Shown here piece by piece: positions 52,910 to 61,136 of a stretch of 64,000 nt of DNA; the stretch's first letter is position 1, and every line of letters starts with the position of its first letter. The position numbers and the translations under genes are program-made. The stretch spans positions 3,906,001 through 3,970,000 of the forward strand of contig NZ_UGSI01000001.1 of NCBI RefSeq assembly GCF_900454495.1, read 5' to 3'. The DNA comes from Paenibacillus macerans. Its GTDB lineage: Bacteria; Bacillota; Bacilli; Paenibacillales; Paenibacillaceae. The notes beneath the pieces were generated by a model. That model worked only from the letters and a program-made list of their open reading frames with translations, searched no databases and had not been told where the DNA came from.

Positions 52910-53926
52910 TTAAAGTGCCGGGGCGATAATCAGCTCTCCCTGGCGCAGCCGGCGGCGCACCTCCATCAGCGCCTCGTCAAGCGCTTCGATCCGAACCTGG
53001 CTCTCCCGCTCTTCAGCCGTCTTTTCGATCACTTTATGGATGCCGCCGCCCCGGATCACGATCCGTTTGTCCGCGCTAAGCGCCAGCAGCGGATCATGGG
53101 TGGAGATCAGCACGATTTTATCCTTGCTGGCCAGCAGATTCACCGCCTGTTTCCGGTCAATGCCGGCGTTCTCGATCTCATCGATCAAAACGATCGGCGA
53201 AGCGCTCATATAAGCCGTATCGGCAATCATCAAAGCGCGCGATTGGCCGCCGGAAAGCTGGGTTACCTTCGTGTTCAGGCCAAACTTCTCTCCCGCCAGC
53301 CGGTTGGCGCAGTCGAAGCACTGCTGAATCACCGCTTCTTTGTCCGCGCATAGGCGGCTTTGGGCGTGCATGTCCAGGAACTCCCCGACACTAAGGTCTA
53401 CCACAAAGTTCATATTCTGCGAAAGCTGGGCCACCAGCTTCCCCTCCATCCCAAACCGCTCCTCGTCCTCCAGCGGCCTGTCATTGACCAGAATTCGCCT
53501 CCGCGTAGGCGTATCGCCCTGGGCAACGCATTCGATGTCGGCAAGCAGCCGGCTTTTGCCCGAGCCCGTAGGCCCTACGATACCGATGATCTCCCCGGTG
53601 CGGATCGTCAGGCTGATTTGCTCGGGATTGCCGCTTTTATCCCGGCCCCCAAGCAGCGTAATCGAACGGATTTCATTTTCAAGCGTTTCGCTCTCCAGCA
53701 TCGTCTCCAAAAAAGCGGCAAACTGAAACGGGGCTTCCGCACGAGTGCAGCCAAACTCCAGCAGGCGTTCCTCATTCACCTGTTCCAACGCTGCGAGCAG
53801 CGTCCGTTCCCAAGGCAGGTCATCCAGGCCGAAATTAAGCAAAAAATCGCGCGCAATGGGATACAGCTCCACAATTTCAGCGATTGGGCTTGTTTCGATC
53901 AGCCGTTGAAATTTCATCATCATCAA
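52910..53926 (-). CDS. ABC ATPase with an extra N-terminal domain, no permease of its own
   Basis: A 338-residue protein. Residues 1-75 form a helical domain resembling DUF1858 (PIAEIVELYPIARDFLLNFGLDDL). The rest is an ABC ATPase: Walker A GPTGSGKS (118-125), signature LSGGQSRALMIAD, Walker B IVLIDEIENAG with H-switch LISTHDP. 'DEIENAG' rather than DEPT and the long helical tail recall non-transport ABC ATPases. ATGATGATGATG makes the exact start uncertain. It lies four bases after the GTPase stop, so the two are coupled. Confidence 0.8.
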   Translation of the reverse strand: MMMMKFQRLIETSPIAEIVELYPIARDFLLNFGLDDLPWERTLLAALEQVNEERLLEFGCTRAEAPFQFAAFLETMLESETLENEIRSITLLGGRDKSGNPEQISLTIRTGEIIGIVGPTGSGKSRLLADIECVAQGDTPTRRRILVNDRPLEDEERFGMEGKLVAQLSQNMNFVVDLSVGEFLDMHAQSRLCADKEAVIQQCFDCANRLAGEKFGLNTKVTQLSGGQSRALMIADTAYMSASPIVLIDEIENAGIDRKQAVNLLASKDKIVLISTHDPLLALSADKRIVIRGGGIHKVIEKTAEERESQVRIEALDEALMEVRRRLRQGELIIAPAL

Positions 53927-53929
53927 CCA

Positions 53930-54613
53930 TCACCTGAACTCCATTTTTTTCATCATACCCATCTGGTAGCTCTCGCCAATGCGCATTTCTCCCGTACAGT
54001 AAGAGCATACCGAGGCCGGGGTCGTAAACCGCAGCCGCGCGTCCCTTAACGTCGTTGTTTCGGCAGCCTTGGCTACGTGCTTGCCAAGCATAAAAGCGCC
54101 CTGGCCGGTAATCCCGTTGACAAACAGAATCGCGGCCCGGCCGTTCACCTGGCGAACATTGAAACGGAACACTTCGCGCTCCGCCTGCGAGACGATGTCT
54201 CCCTTCGTGATCACGATCACATCCGCCAGTTTGAGCATGCCGATTTTGCGCGGTGTCTGCACGCCCGACAAACAGTCGATGACGCAAACCGCCAAAACGC
54301 CGCGGATATAAGGGGAACAGCGATTGCACAAACCGGCGCTCTCCGTAATCAGCACATCTAGCCCGCTTCCTCTCCCCCACTCCACGCCGTCCTCGATGTT
54401 GCTGACGAAAAAATGATCGGGGCAAACTTTGCCGGAGTACCCTACCTGTACGGGCAGTCCCGCTTCCTTGTACCGAAGCTGGTCGAAGGTAGTAAGACAG
54501 TCGAATTTAATGACGCCGAGCGTTTGCTGCTGCTCCCGCAGACTTTCGGCCAACTGCAAGATCACGGATGTTTTCCCCGATGAAGGCGGGCCCGCCACAG
54601 TAACCAACTTCAT
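53930..54613 (-). CDS. CobW/HypB/UreG-like GTPase, cysteine-rich
   Basis: A 227-residue SIMIBI GTPase: P-loop GPPSSGKTS (8-16), a Walker B-like LDVLITESAG (85-94), and TKGD (137-140) in place of NKxD. Cysteines at 64, 96, 99, 203 and 206 (GKVCPDHFF, LCNRCSPY, CSYCTGE) could bind metal. CobW, HypB and UreG proteins insert or traffic Zn, Ni or Co. First gene of the minus-strand operon, with GGAGG before the ATG, divergent from a metal-chelate uptake operon. Target metal unknown. Confidence 0.82.
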   Translation of the reverse strand: MKLVTVAGPPSSGKTSVILQLAESLREQQQTLGVIKFDCLTTFDQLRYKEAGLPVQVGYSGKVCPDHFFVSNIEDGVEWGRGSGLDVLITESAGLCNRCSPYIRGVLAVCVIDCLSGVQTPRKIGMLKLADVIVITKGDIVSQAEREVFRFNVRQVNGRAAILFVNGITGQGAFMLGKHVAKAAETTTLRDARLRFTTPASVCSYCTGEMRIGESYQMGMMKKMEFR

Positions 54614-54687
54614 GCTTCATCCTCCGCAAAAATTTATTATTTTTAAATTTACTGAAAAAAACAGCGAATCGGCAGTATCATTTATCA

Positions 54688-54727
54688 CTAATTATAACTA
54701 AATATATTTATTTATATCTAATTATAA
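54688..54727. promoter_or_regulatory. AT-rich direct repeats between the two divergent metal operons
   Basis: CTAATTATAA occurs at 54688-54697 and 54718-54727, exactly 30 bp apart (about three helical turns), around TAAATATATTTA, a perfect palindrome. Not a Fur box. A shared operator for both operons is likely. Confidence 0.5.
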
Positions 54728-54734
54728 TTTTCAA

Positions 54735-54764
54735 TTGACAACTTATGCAGCCGATTGCTACAAT
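54735..54764 (+). promoter_or_regulatory. Promoter of the FecCD-type uptake operon
   Basis: Perfect TTGACA (54735-54740) and TACAAT (54759-54764), spacer 18 bp, just downstream of the AT-rich repeats. Confidence 0.8.
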
Positions 54765-54804
54765 GAGCGACAAAAATGAGCGTTAACGGAGGTGGGGAAA
54801 ACGA

Positions 54805-55815
54805 TTGAATAGTTTACGATATCGATGGACGCTGCCGGCGCTGGTGTTGCTGCTGCTCATCATCATCCTGATTTCCTTGAACCTGGGCCGATATCCGATT
54901 ACGCCCGGCGAGGTGCTGAAGCTGATATTAGCGGCGGTTCATCCCGCTGAGGGCAACGTCGATGCACAGCAGCAAGCGATATTTTACAATGTCAGACTTC
55001 CGCGCATCATCCTGGCCTGCCTCGTCGGCTGCTGCCTTGCCGCGGCGGGAGCCGCCTATCAAGGGATCTTTCAAAACCCGATGGCCGCTCCGGACGTGCT
55101 TGGCGCCTCGGCTGGGGCCGCTTTCGGAGCGGCGCTGGCTATTCTGCTCGGAGGCGGCAAGCGGGAGATTACAATTAGCGCGTTTATGTTCAGCATCCTT
55201 TGCGTGCTTCTTGTGCTTGCCATAAGCAGAAGGACGAAGAGCAGGCAGGTGCTTGGCCTGATTTTATCCGGCATCATGGTTGGCTCGCTGTTTTCCGCCT
55301 GCACCTCCTTTATTAAGATGGTGGCGGACCCCAACGAACAGCTTCCGGCTATTACATACTGGCTTATGGGGAGTCTTGCGGGCACGAAAAAAGAGGAGGT
55401 CCTCTTCATTGTCATTCCCATGGCTTTGGGACTGGTGCCGCTGTTGCTGCTGCGCTGGCGCGTCAATGTGCTGACCCTGGGGGATGCCGAGGCCCGCACG
55501 ATGGGCGTTAATGCTGGAGCTGTCCGGCTTGCCGTCATCGTATGCGCCACGCTCCTTACAGCCTCCAGCGTGGCGGTCAGCGGCATGATCGGCTGGGTCG
55601 GCCTCGTGATTCCGCACCTCACCCGCTTCCTGGTCGGCAACAACTATCAGCGCCTGCTGCCCGCCTCCATGCTGGCCGGAGCGGTGTTTCTCCTGATCGT
55701 GGACAACTTTTCCCGCAATTTGTGGACTAGCGAAGTACCGATCGGCATCCTTACCGCGATTATCGGCGCTCCGTTCTTCATCAGCCTGATTCTGAAGGCG
55801 GGTGATTCCGCTTGA
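54805..55815 (+). CDS. FecCD-type metal-chelate ABC permease
   Basis: A 336-residue BtuC/FecCD-family permease with about ten helices. Typical marks: YNVRLPRIILACLVGCCLAAAGAAYQGIFQNPMAAPDVLGASAGAAFGA and GMIGWVGLVIPHLTRFLVG. Family substrates are iron-siderophores, heme, cobalamin or other metal chelates. The start is TTG at 54805 with GGAGGTGGGG upstream. Its stop overlaps the ATPase start (TTGA). Likely a homodimer. Confidence 0.93.
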   Translation: MNSLRYRWTLPALVLLLLIIILISLNLGRYPITPGEVLKLILAAVHPAEGNVDAQQQAIFYNVRLPRIILACLVGCCLAAAGAAYQGIFQNPMAAPDVLGASAGAAFGAALAILLGGGKREITISAFMFSILCVLLVLAISRRTKSRQVLGLILSGIMVGSLFSACTSFIKMVADPNEQLPAITYWLMGSLAGTKKEEVLFIVIPMALGLVPLLLLRWRVNVLTLGDAEARTMGVNAGAVRLAVIVCATLLTASSVAVSGMIGWVGLVIPHLTRFLVGNNYQRLLPASMLAGAVFLLIVDNFSRNLWTSEVPIGILTAIIGAPFFISLILKAGDSA

Positions 55816-56597
55816 GTCTTTGCGTGGAACGGCTTTGCTTCTCCTATAAAAAGGAGCGGGTGCTGGACAATGTCACTTTCACCCAACAGGGGAGCAGCCT
55901 CTTATGCCTGCTCGGGCCCAACGGTGTGGGCAAAAGCACGTTATTCCGCTGCATCCTTGGCTTGCTTCCCGGTTATACCGGGGAAATCGTCATCGACGGC
56001 AAAAACGCCCGAACCCTGCCGCCGCGTGAACTGGCCCGTCATATCGCCTTTGTCCCCCAATCCCACGCCCCTGTCTTTAACTATTCGGTGATGGATATGG
56101 TGCTGATGGGAACGTCGGCCAGTTTTTCGGTATTTTCCGTCCCCGGCAAACAAGAACGGCTGATCGCGGAGCAAGCCCTGGAGCAAGTGGGGATCTCCCG
56201 GCTGGGCGGCAGAGCGTTCATGGAGCTAAGCGGCGGAGAACGGCAGCTCGTGCTGATCGCGAGAGCTTTGGCGCAGCAGGCCCGCATCCTGCTGATGGAT
56301 GAGCCTACGGCCAATCTAGATTACGGCAATCAACTGCGGGTGTTAAGCAAAGTTAAGCAGTTGACGCAAGCGGGTTACACGGTGGTTCAGTCCACCCATA
56401 ACCCCGATCAGGCCCTGCTGTTTGCCGATACGGTGATGACGCTGCAAGAGGGACGGGTGACCGCCTTTGGTCCCCCGCGCGGCGTGCTGGACGAAGAAAG
56501 GCTCCATTCGCTTTACGGCGTGGACATTAACCTGGCCCGCCTGTATGACGGGAAAATCTCCGTTTGCGTCCCCCGGTTTGCGATTTCCGATACATAA
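55812..56597 (+). CDS. Metal-chelate ABC transporter ATPase
   Basis: A 261-residue FepC/BtuD-type ATPase: Walker A GPNGVGKS, Q-loop FVPQSHAP, signature ELSGGERQLVLIARAL, Walker B ILLMDEPTANLD, H-switch STHNPDQAL. TTG start overlapping the permease stop. It powers the FecCD-type permease encoded just upstream. Confidence 0.94.
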   Translation: MSLCVERLCFSYKKERVLDNVTFTQQGSSLLCLLGPNGVGKSTLFRCILGLLPGYTGEIVIDGKNARTLPPRELARHIAFVPQSHAPVFNYSVMDMVLMGTSASFSVFSVPGKQERLIAEQALEQVGISRLGGRAFMELSGGERQLVLIARALAQQARILLMDEPTANLDYGNQLRVLSKVKQLTQAGYTVVQSTHNPDQALLFADTVMTLQEGRVTAFGPPRGVLDEERLHSLYGVDINLARLYDGKISVCVPRFAISDT

Positions 56598-56669
56598 AGC
56601 CCAGGCGAAAGCGGGATATCGTTCGTTTTGGAAATTTGAAAAATGGTTTGAGAGAGGATGGTGTTTCGC

Positions 56670-57830
56670 TTGAAAAGAAAATGGTTTAGTTTATCGAAAA
56701 TCTCAATTGCGTTGTTGGCAACAGTTATGTTGCTGGCTGCCTGCGGGTCCGCAGGGGAGCAGCCATCGCCGCCGGCCGCCCCGGCACAGGCCGCGCCCGG
56801 CGCTGCGGAATCGGCGGTAGGCGGGCAAGATGCGAATCCGTCGCCGGATGGTACGGAAACCGTAGTGTTCACCGATTCGGCGGGACGAGAGGTGGAAATT
56901 CCGAAAAATATCGAGCGGATCGCCCCTTCGGGTTCACTGGCGCAAATCGTGCTTTTCTCCCTGGCCCCGGATAAGCTCGTGGGCTTGTCCGGCAAATGGA
57001 GCGACGAAGCCGGCGCTTACCTCGCTGACAAGTATTTGCAATTGCCCGTATTCGGCCAATTTTACGGTTCGGGCGATTTGAACATGGAGGCGCTGGCCGC
57101 CGCCAAGCCGCAGCTGATCATCGATATCGGCGAGAAAAAGGACGGCATCGCGGAAGATCTCGACGCCCTTCAGGAACAGCTTGGCATTCCGGTGATTTTC
57201 GTGGAGGCAACGCTTAAAACGATGGCCGGCAGCTACAACACGCTGGGCGAGGTGCTCGGCATGCCGGATGAAGCCAAAGTCCTGGCGGATTATTGCGACG
57301 AGGTTTATACCAACACCGTGAAAACGATGGAAAAGATCGGCGATCATAAAGTGAAAGTGCTGTATAGTTTAGGCGACACCGGTACCAATATCATTTCCAA
57401 GGGTTCTTTTCACGCCGAAATTCTCGATCTGCTCGGGGACAATGTGGCCGTCCTGGACAACCCGTCCAGCAAAGGCAGCGGCAATGAAGTTTCGCTGGAA
57501 CAAATTGTCCAATGGGACCCCGACGTGATTTTCTTCGCTCCGCTGAGTATTTACGGCAGTGTGGCCTCCGACGGGACGTGGAAGCAAATGAAGGCGATTC
57601 GTGACGGCAATTACTTTGAGGTGCCCGGAGCGCCGTACAGCTGGATGGGCTCTCCGCCTTCCGTTAACCGTTATATCGGGATGATCTGGTTATCCCAAAC
57701 ACTGTATCCGGATGTTTTCAAATACGATCTCCGGGCCGAAGTGAACCGTTTCTACAAGCTGTTCTACCACAGCGGCGATTTGACGGATGAGCAATACAAA
57801 GCGTTGACGCAAAATGCGGTAAAATCCTAA
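56670..57830 (+). CDS. Metal-chelate substrate-binding lipoprotein
   Basis: About 386 residues. Signal peptide and lipobox LLAAC (near residue 26), Pro/Ala-rich tether, then a class II binding fold (VEIPKNIERIAPSGSLAQIVLFSLAPDKLVGLSGKW, TLGEVLGMPDEAKVLADYCDEVY). The longer interval and the SPPSVNRYIGMIWLSQTLYPD stretch match the FeSII/cobalamin-or-metallophore class found with DUF364 clusters rather than typical siderophore binders. I favour TTG at 56670, since the ATG at 56658 abuts its AGAGAGG. Its stop lies five bases from the convergent dGTPase stop, with no room for a terminator. Confidence 0.88.
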   Translation: MKRKWFSLSKISIALLATVMLLAACGSAGEQPSPPAAPAQAAPGAAESAVGGQDANPSPDGTETVVFTDSAGREVEIPKNIERIAPSGSLAQIVLFSLAPDKLVGLSGKWSDEAGAYLADKYLQLPVFGQFYGSGDLNMEALAAAKPQLIIDIGEKKDGIAEDLDALQEQLGIPVIFVEATLKTMAGSYNTLGEVLGMPDEAKVLADYCDEVYTNTVKTMEKIGDHKVKVLYSLGDTGTNIISKGSFHAEILDLLGDNVAVLDNPSSKGSGNEVSLEQIVQWDPDVIFFAPLSIYGSVASDGTWKQMKAIRDGNYFEVPGAPYSWMGSPPSVNRYIGMIWLSQTLYPDVFKYDLRAEVNRFYKLFYHSGDLTDEQYKALTQNAVKS

Positions 57831-57835
57831 ATGCG

Positions 57836-59245
57836 TTAATCCATATCGTAAATCGTGCCGACCTTTAGCCCGTAAAGCTCATTGTAGATTTTCTCCGCGT
57901 AAGCGTCCGTCATCCCGGCGATATAATCGATGATCATATGCTCCCAGGTCCAGATTGGCCGCGTCTTTTGCTGATCCCGGTCAAATCGGCGCAGCCAGTC
58001 GCCTGGGATGATCGACTTGGACGTCTGCGGATCGACGAAGGCGTCCCACAGCCGTTTGATGACCCAGGCGCTGCGTTTCTGGAGACGCTGTACCCGCAGA
58101 TCGCGAATCATCGTCACCCAGGCGAAGCTTTTCAGCACGCTCACCGTACGCAGCATGTCTTCGTCTTCCCGGCCCTCCTTGACGAACGTCACCTTTTTCC
58201 AGTTTCCGTCGTCGATCACGCCGAGGCTGCCCACGAACAGGCTGACCCAATAGGCCTTGACCTCTCGGCGCGTCCGGGAATAATCGTGATCGCAGACCGG
58301 CATCTTCGTATTCCAGATCGTCAGGAACGAACTGAGCACTTCCTTCACCTTGATCAAAATGTTGTCCGGCGTCCAGCCGGCCCAGAAAAAGTCGTCAAGG
58401 GTCATGATTTTTTCCACAATCAGCCGCTCGATATGCGAATCTTTCAGAAAATGCTCGTGCACTTCGATTTTGCCGGCCTTGATGCCGTCCTCCAAATCGT
58501 GGGCCGAATAGGCGATGTCGTCGCATAGGTCCATCAACTGCGCTTCAAACGTCTTTTTGCCTTCGGGAATCCCCCAGCGGTCCCGGATGTAGGAAATGTA
58601 CTCCCACTCATGCAGGTACAGCCCTTTTTTGTTCACGGTGCCGGGGTAAGGATATTTGTTCGTACCGAGCAGAACGGCGTCGGATAAATTCAGGCCGTCG
58701 ATATTTTCGCGTTTCTCCAAAAACATCATCAGCCGGAAATTGTGGGCATTGCCTTCAAAATGCTCATATTTTCGCCGCATCGCCTCCCGCGTATGCTGCT
58801 CCTCTTCGGGAGCGGCGTTCCGTTCCCCCAGCGCCTGCTTCACTTTATCCTCCACCAGTTTCTCAAGGATGCCGTCCAGCACCTCTTCTCCCTTATGACC
58901 AAACGGCGGATGCCCGAAATCGTGGCAAATCGCGGCGCACTCCACCACCTCGGGATCGATGATCAGCCCCGGATGCTCCGCCTTGTCCGCAGCCACCTCC
59001 GGGTACGCCCGCAGCAGCGCGCGCGCCGCTTCCCGGGCGATCTGCGCCACCTCCAGCGAATGCGTCAGCCGCGTGCGGTAATAATCGCCCGTGCCCGCGC
59101 CGAACACTTGGGATTTGCCTTGAAGCCGGCGGAAGGTCGGGGAATGAATCAGCCGCGAATAATCGCGTTCAAACGTCGCGCGGCTTGTTTCTTGTCCGAT
59201 ATTATCCGGGTACTGCCGGTGTTCTCTTAACTCCTGGATGTTCAT
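57836..59245 (-). CDS. dgt: Deoxyguanosinetriphosphate triphosphohydrolase (dGTPase)
   Basis: A 469-residue HD-domain dNTPase. Conserved parts are RTRLTHSLEVAQIAREAAR (metal His), CAAICHDFGHPPFGHKGEEVLD (HD), and DLCDDIAYSAHDLEDGIKAG. It cleaves dGTP (or other dNTPs) to the nucleoside and triphosphate. AAGGAG precedes the ATG. It is longer than the short Bacillus type and close to E. coli-like type 1/2 enzymes. Confidence 0.93.
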   Translation of the reverse strand: MNIQELREHRQYPDNIGQETSRATFERDYSRLIHSPTFRRLQGKSQVFGAGTGDYYRTRLTHSLEVAQIAREAARALLRAYPEVAADKAEHPGLIIDPEVVECAAICHDFGHPPFGHKGEEVLDGILEKLVEDKVKQALGERNAAPEEEQHTREAMRRKYEHFEGNAHNFRLMMFLEKRENIDGLNLSDAVLLGTNKYPYPGTVNKKGLYLHEWEYISYIRDRWGIPEGKKTFEAQLMDLCDDIAYSAHDLEDGIKAGKIEVHEHFLKDSHIERLIVEKIMTLDDFFWAGWTPDNILIKVKEVLSSFLTIWNTKMPVCDHDYSRTRREVKAYWVSLFVGSLGVIDDGNWKKVTFVKEGREDEDMLRTVSVLKSFAWVTMIRDLRVQRLQKRSAWVIKRLWDAFVDPQTSKSIIPGDWLRRFDRDQQKTRPIWTWEHMIIDYIAGMTDAYAEKIYNELYGLKVGTIYDMD

Positions 59246-59329
59246 GTTCTCGCACTCCTTAAATCTCTTTTTCGCTTGATGTTATTGTAGCCGCGGAAGT
59301 ACGGAACTTAAAGTCCATTCGGAAATAAT

Positions 59330-59986
59330 TTATGCTTGGGCGGCAAAAAAAGGCCGCTCCCCGGCCGTTTCCGCCAGCAAATACACGTAGTCGAGCGATT
59401 GGTTCAAATCCAGCCTCTCCTTCGTAATCGTATATTTGCGGTCGTCCAGCAGAGCGAATATTTCGATTTGATCCGGCGGCCCGCCAAAAGCGCTGTTCCA
59501 AAATACGTTGGCCATGTGCGTAAACGCTTTGACGAGTTCCGGGTGGTCCTCCACCAAAAACTTCTGTACGGTGATCCACGGTTTTTGGTCCTTTGACCGC
59601 TGCCAGACGGTTTGAAAAATGACGGATAAATGCAAATCAAGCTCGGCAACCTGGGTATCCCATTTTTCGTATAACGCTATTGGATGCTCGTAAATATCCG
59701 GCTCCGAGATCCGGATCAGTTGCCCTACGATGTCGTTGTATACTTTCCAATAATGCAGCGGATCGGGAAAATCGTCCTTGTTCCGCGGCCAACGCCGATT
59801 GAGGAGCACCTGAATCGGCGTATGTAAGCGAACTGCGGGTTCCAGCGTATAATAGTCGTTGATCGCGTAACTTACGGCGTATTGAACGCGATTCTGCCAA
59901 GTTAATTTGGGGCATTCGGGACAACCCGGCGCCTTTTGCGACCGCAGCCACTCCTCCAGCTCATAATCCAACACGCAGCGGGCCAT
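59330..59986 (-). CDS. Hypothetical protein, 218 residues, with CPEC motif
   Basis: Starts MARCVLDYELEEWLRSQKAPGCPECP, four bases after the flavodoxin stop, so coupled to it. It is soluble, rich in aromatic residues (YYTLEP, LHYWKVYNDI, WNSAFGG) and helical. C4, C22 and C25 could bind metal. No known family recognised. Because it shares the Fur-controlled promoter with the flavodoxin it may act in iron-limited electron transfer or iron sparing. Confidence 0.75.
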   Translation of the reverse strand: MARCVLDYELEEWLRSQKAPGCPECPKLTWQNRVQYAVSYAINDYYTLEPAVRLHTPIQVLLNRRWPRNKDDFPDPLHYWKVYNDIVGQLIRISEPDIYEHPIALYEKWDTQVAELDLHLSVIFQTVWQRSKDQKPWITVQKFLVEDHPELVKAFTHMANVFWNSAFGGPPDQIEIFALLDDRKYTITKERLDLNQSLDYVYLLAETAGERPFFAAQA

Positions 59987-59989
59987 GGC

Positions 59990-60442
59990 TTAGGTAACGG
60001 CGCTCAGGCTTTTGGCGAAATTGGCGCCAAATTCCCGGCACAACGCCTTCTCCTCTTGACTTGGACCATACTCCACCTTCAGGCTTTCCTGAGGGATAAC
60101 CGCGCCCCATTCCTTCAGCTTCTCCTCCAGCAGATCCACGGCTCCGCAGTACAGCCGATAGCTCGTATCGCCGCTGCCGAATACCGCCGCGGTGCTCCCC
60201 CGAAGGTCCAACTCCTTCATTTCGTCCACGAAATCCTCAAACTCATCCGGCAGTTCCCCGTCTCCCCAAGTATATGCCCCGAGCATATAGCCGTCATATT
60301 CCAGCAACTGAACGGCGCTGCAGTCCTCCACCATTTTCAAATCCGCCGCCGCTCCGGCGCTGCGAACCCCTTCGGCGATCAGCTCGGCCATCTCCTCCGT
60401 GTTGCCGGTCAAACTGGCATAAACGATGATGATTTTGCTCAT
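59990..60442 (-). CDS. Flavodoxin
   Basis: A 150-residue short-chain flavodoxin: FMN-phosphate loop ASLTGNTEEMAELIAEG (9-25), LGAYTWGDGELPDEFEDF (the 60s loop) and FGSGDTSYRLYCGAVDLLEEKL (the 90s loop). It replaces ferredoxin as an electron carrier when iron is short, in keeping with the Fur box that overlaps its promoter. TAAGGAGG lies before the ATG. Confidence 0.95.
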   Translation of the reverse strand: MSKIIIVYASLTGNTEEMAELIAEGVRSAGAAADLKMVEDCSAVQLLEYDGYMLGAYTWGDGELPDEFEDFVDEMKELDLRGSTAAVFGSGDTSYRLYCGAVDLLEEKLKEWGAVIPQESLKVEYGPSQEEKALCREFGANFAKSLSAVT

Positions 60443-60478
60443 GCCTATCCTCCTTAATTCTATGGCTTGATATTACGA

Positions 60479-60508
60479 AGTATAATTGATAATGATTATC
60501 ATTGTCAA
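60479..60508 (-). promoter_or_regulatory. Flavodoxin promoter overlapped by a Fur box
   Basis: Minus strand TTGACA (60503-60508) and TATACT (60479-60484), spacer 18 bp. GATAATGATTATCATTGTC (60488-60506) matches the Fur consensus at 18 of 19 positions and fills the spacer. Confidence 0.92.
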
Positions 60509-60621
60509 TTGATAAGCGATCTATTGCTGCCTTACGTTGACCGTTAGGAGAATATCAAGTAGCACGGGTAGAAGCATTACTTATGTTGCCGTCACCACTT
60601 CTAAAGAAATGAGGAGTCCAT

Positions 60622-60843
60622 TTGGAAATCGAAGTCTCCAACGGAGCGCCGGCATGTTACTTGTATAAGAACGGAAAGCTTCCGGACAATTGGGCAGGGG
60701 ATTTGATTTTTAAACAGGGTTATACGATGAACCGCCCCTCGGAGATCAAAGCTAAATTGACCGTCAATATGAATCGGGAAATCGAAAAAATTCAAGTTGG
60801 CGGTACGGCGGCAAACACCGAACTCAAAAAAGTAAATATCTAA
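60622..60843 (+). pseudogene. PhzF-like C-terminal fragment
   Basis: A 73-residue frame (EIEVSNGAPACYLYKNGK, then MNRPSEIKAKLTVN and EKIQVGGTAANTELK) resembling the end of a PhzF-family isomerase, where GRPS/NRPS and VGGxAV motifs close the second domain. A TTG with GAGGAG upstream could start it as a small protein, but the N-terminal domain and catalytic Glu are absent. No match is visible upstream to 60509. Confidence 0.45.
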
Positions 60844-61136
60844 ATCGATTTCTCCATCGCTCAGTCCTATGCGTCGTTGAAGTATCCGCGCTCTCCCCCA
60901 ATTTTCATCAACTCGATCTCATTCCCGAGACCGAGTTTTATTTCATTCCCGGGGACCTTTGGAGGATACCCGAATTTTACTATGATAAGAAGCGACCGAG
61001 ACAAGGGACCGCTTTGAGCCCCCCTGCCCGGCTTGGCGCCGTTTGACTCGCTGTTTGATTTGCCGTTTAAATTCAGTTTAAAAATCCGTACTACGATAAC
61101 TGCACAAAGAACTAAGGAATGGAGAGAAAGTTGAAA

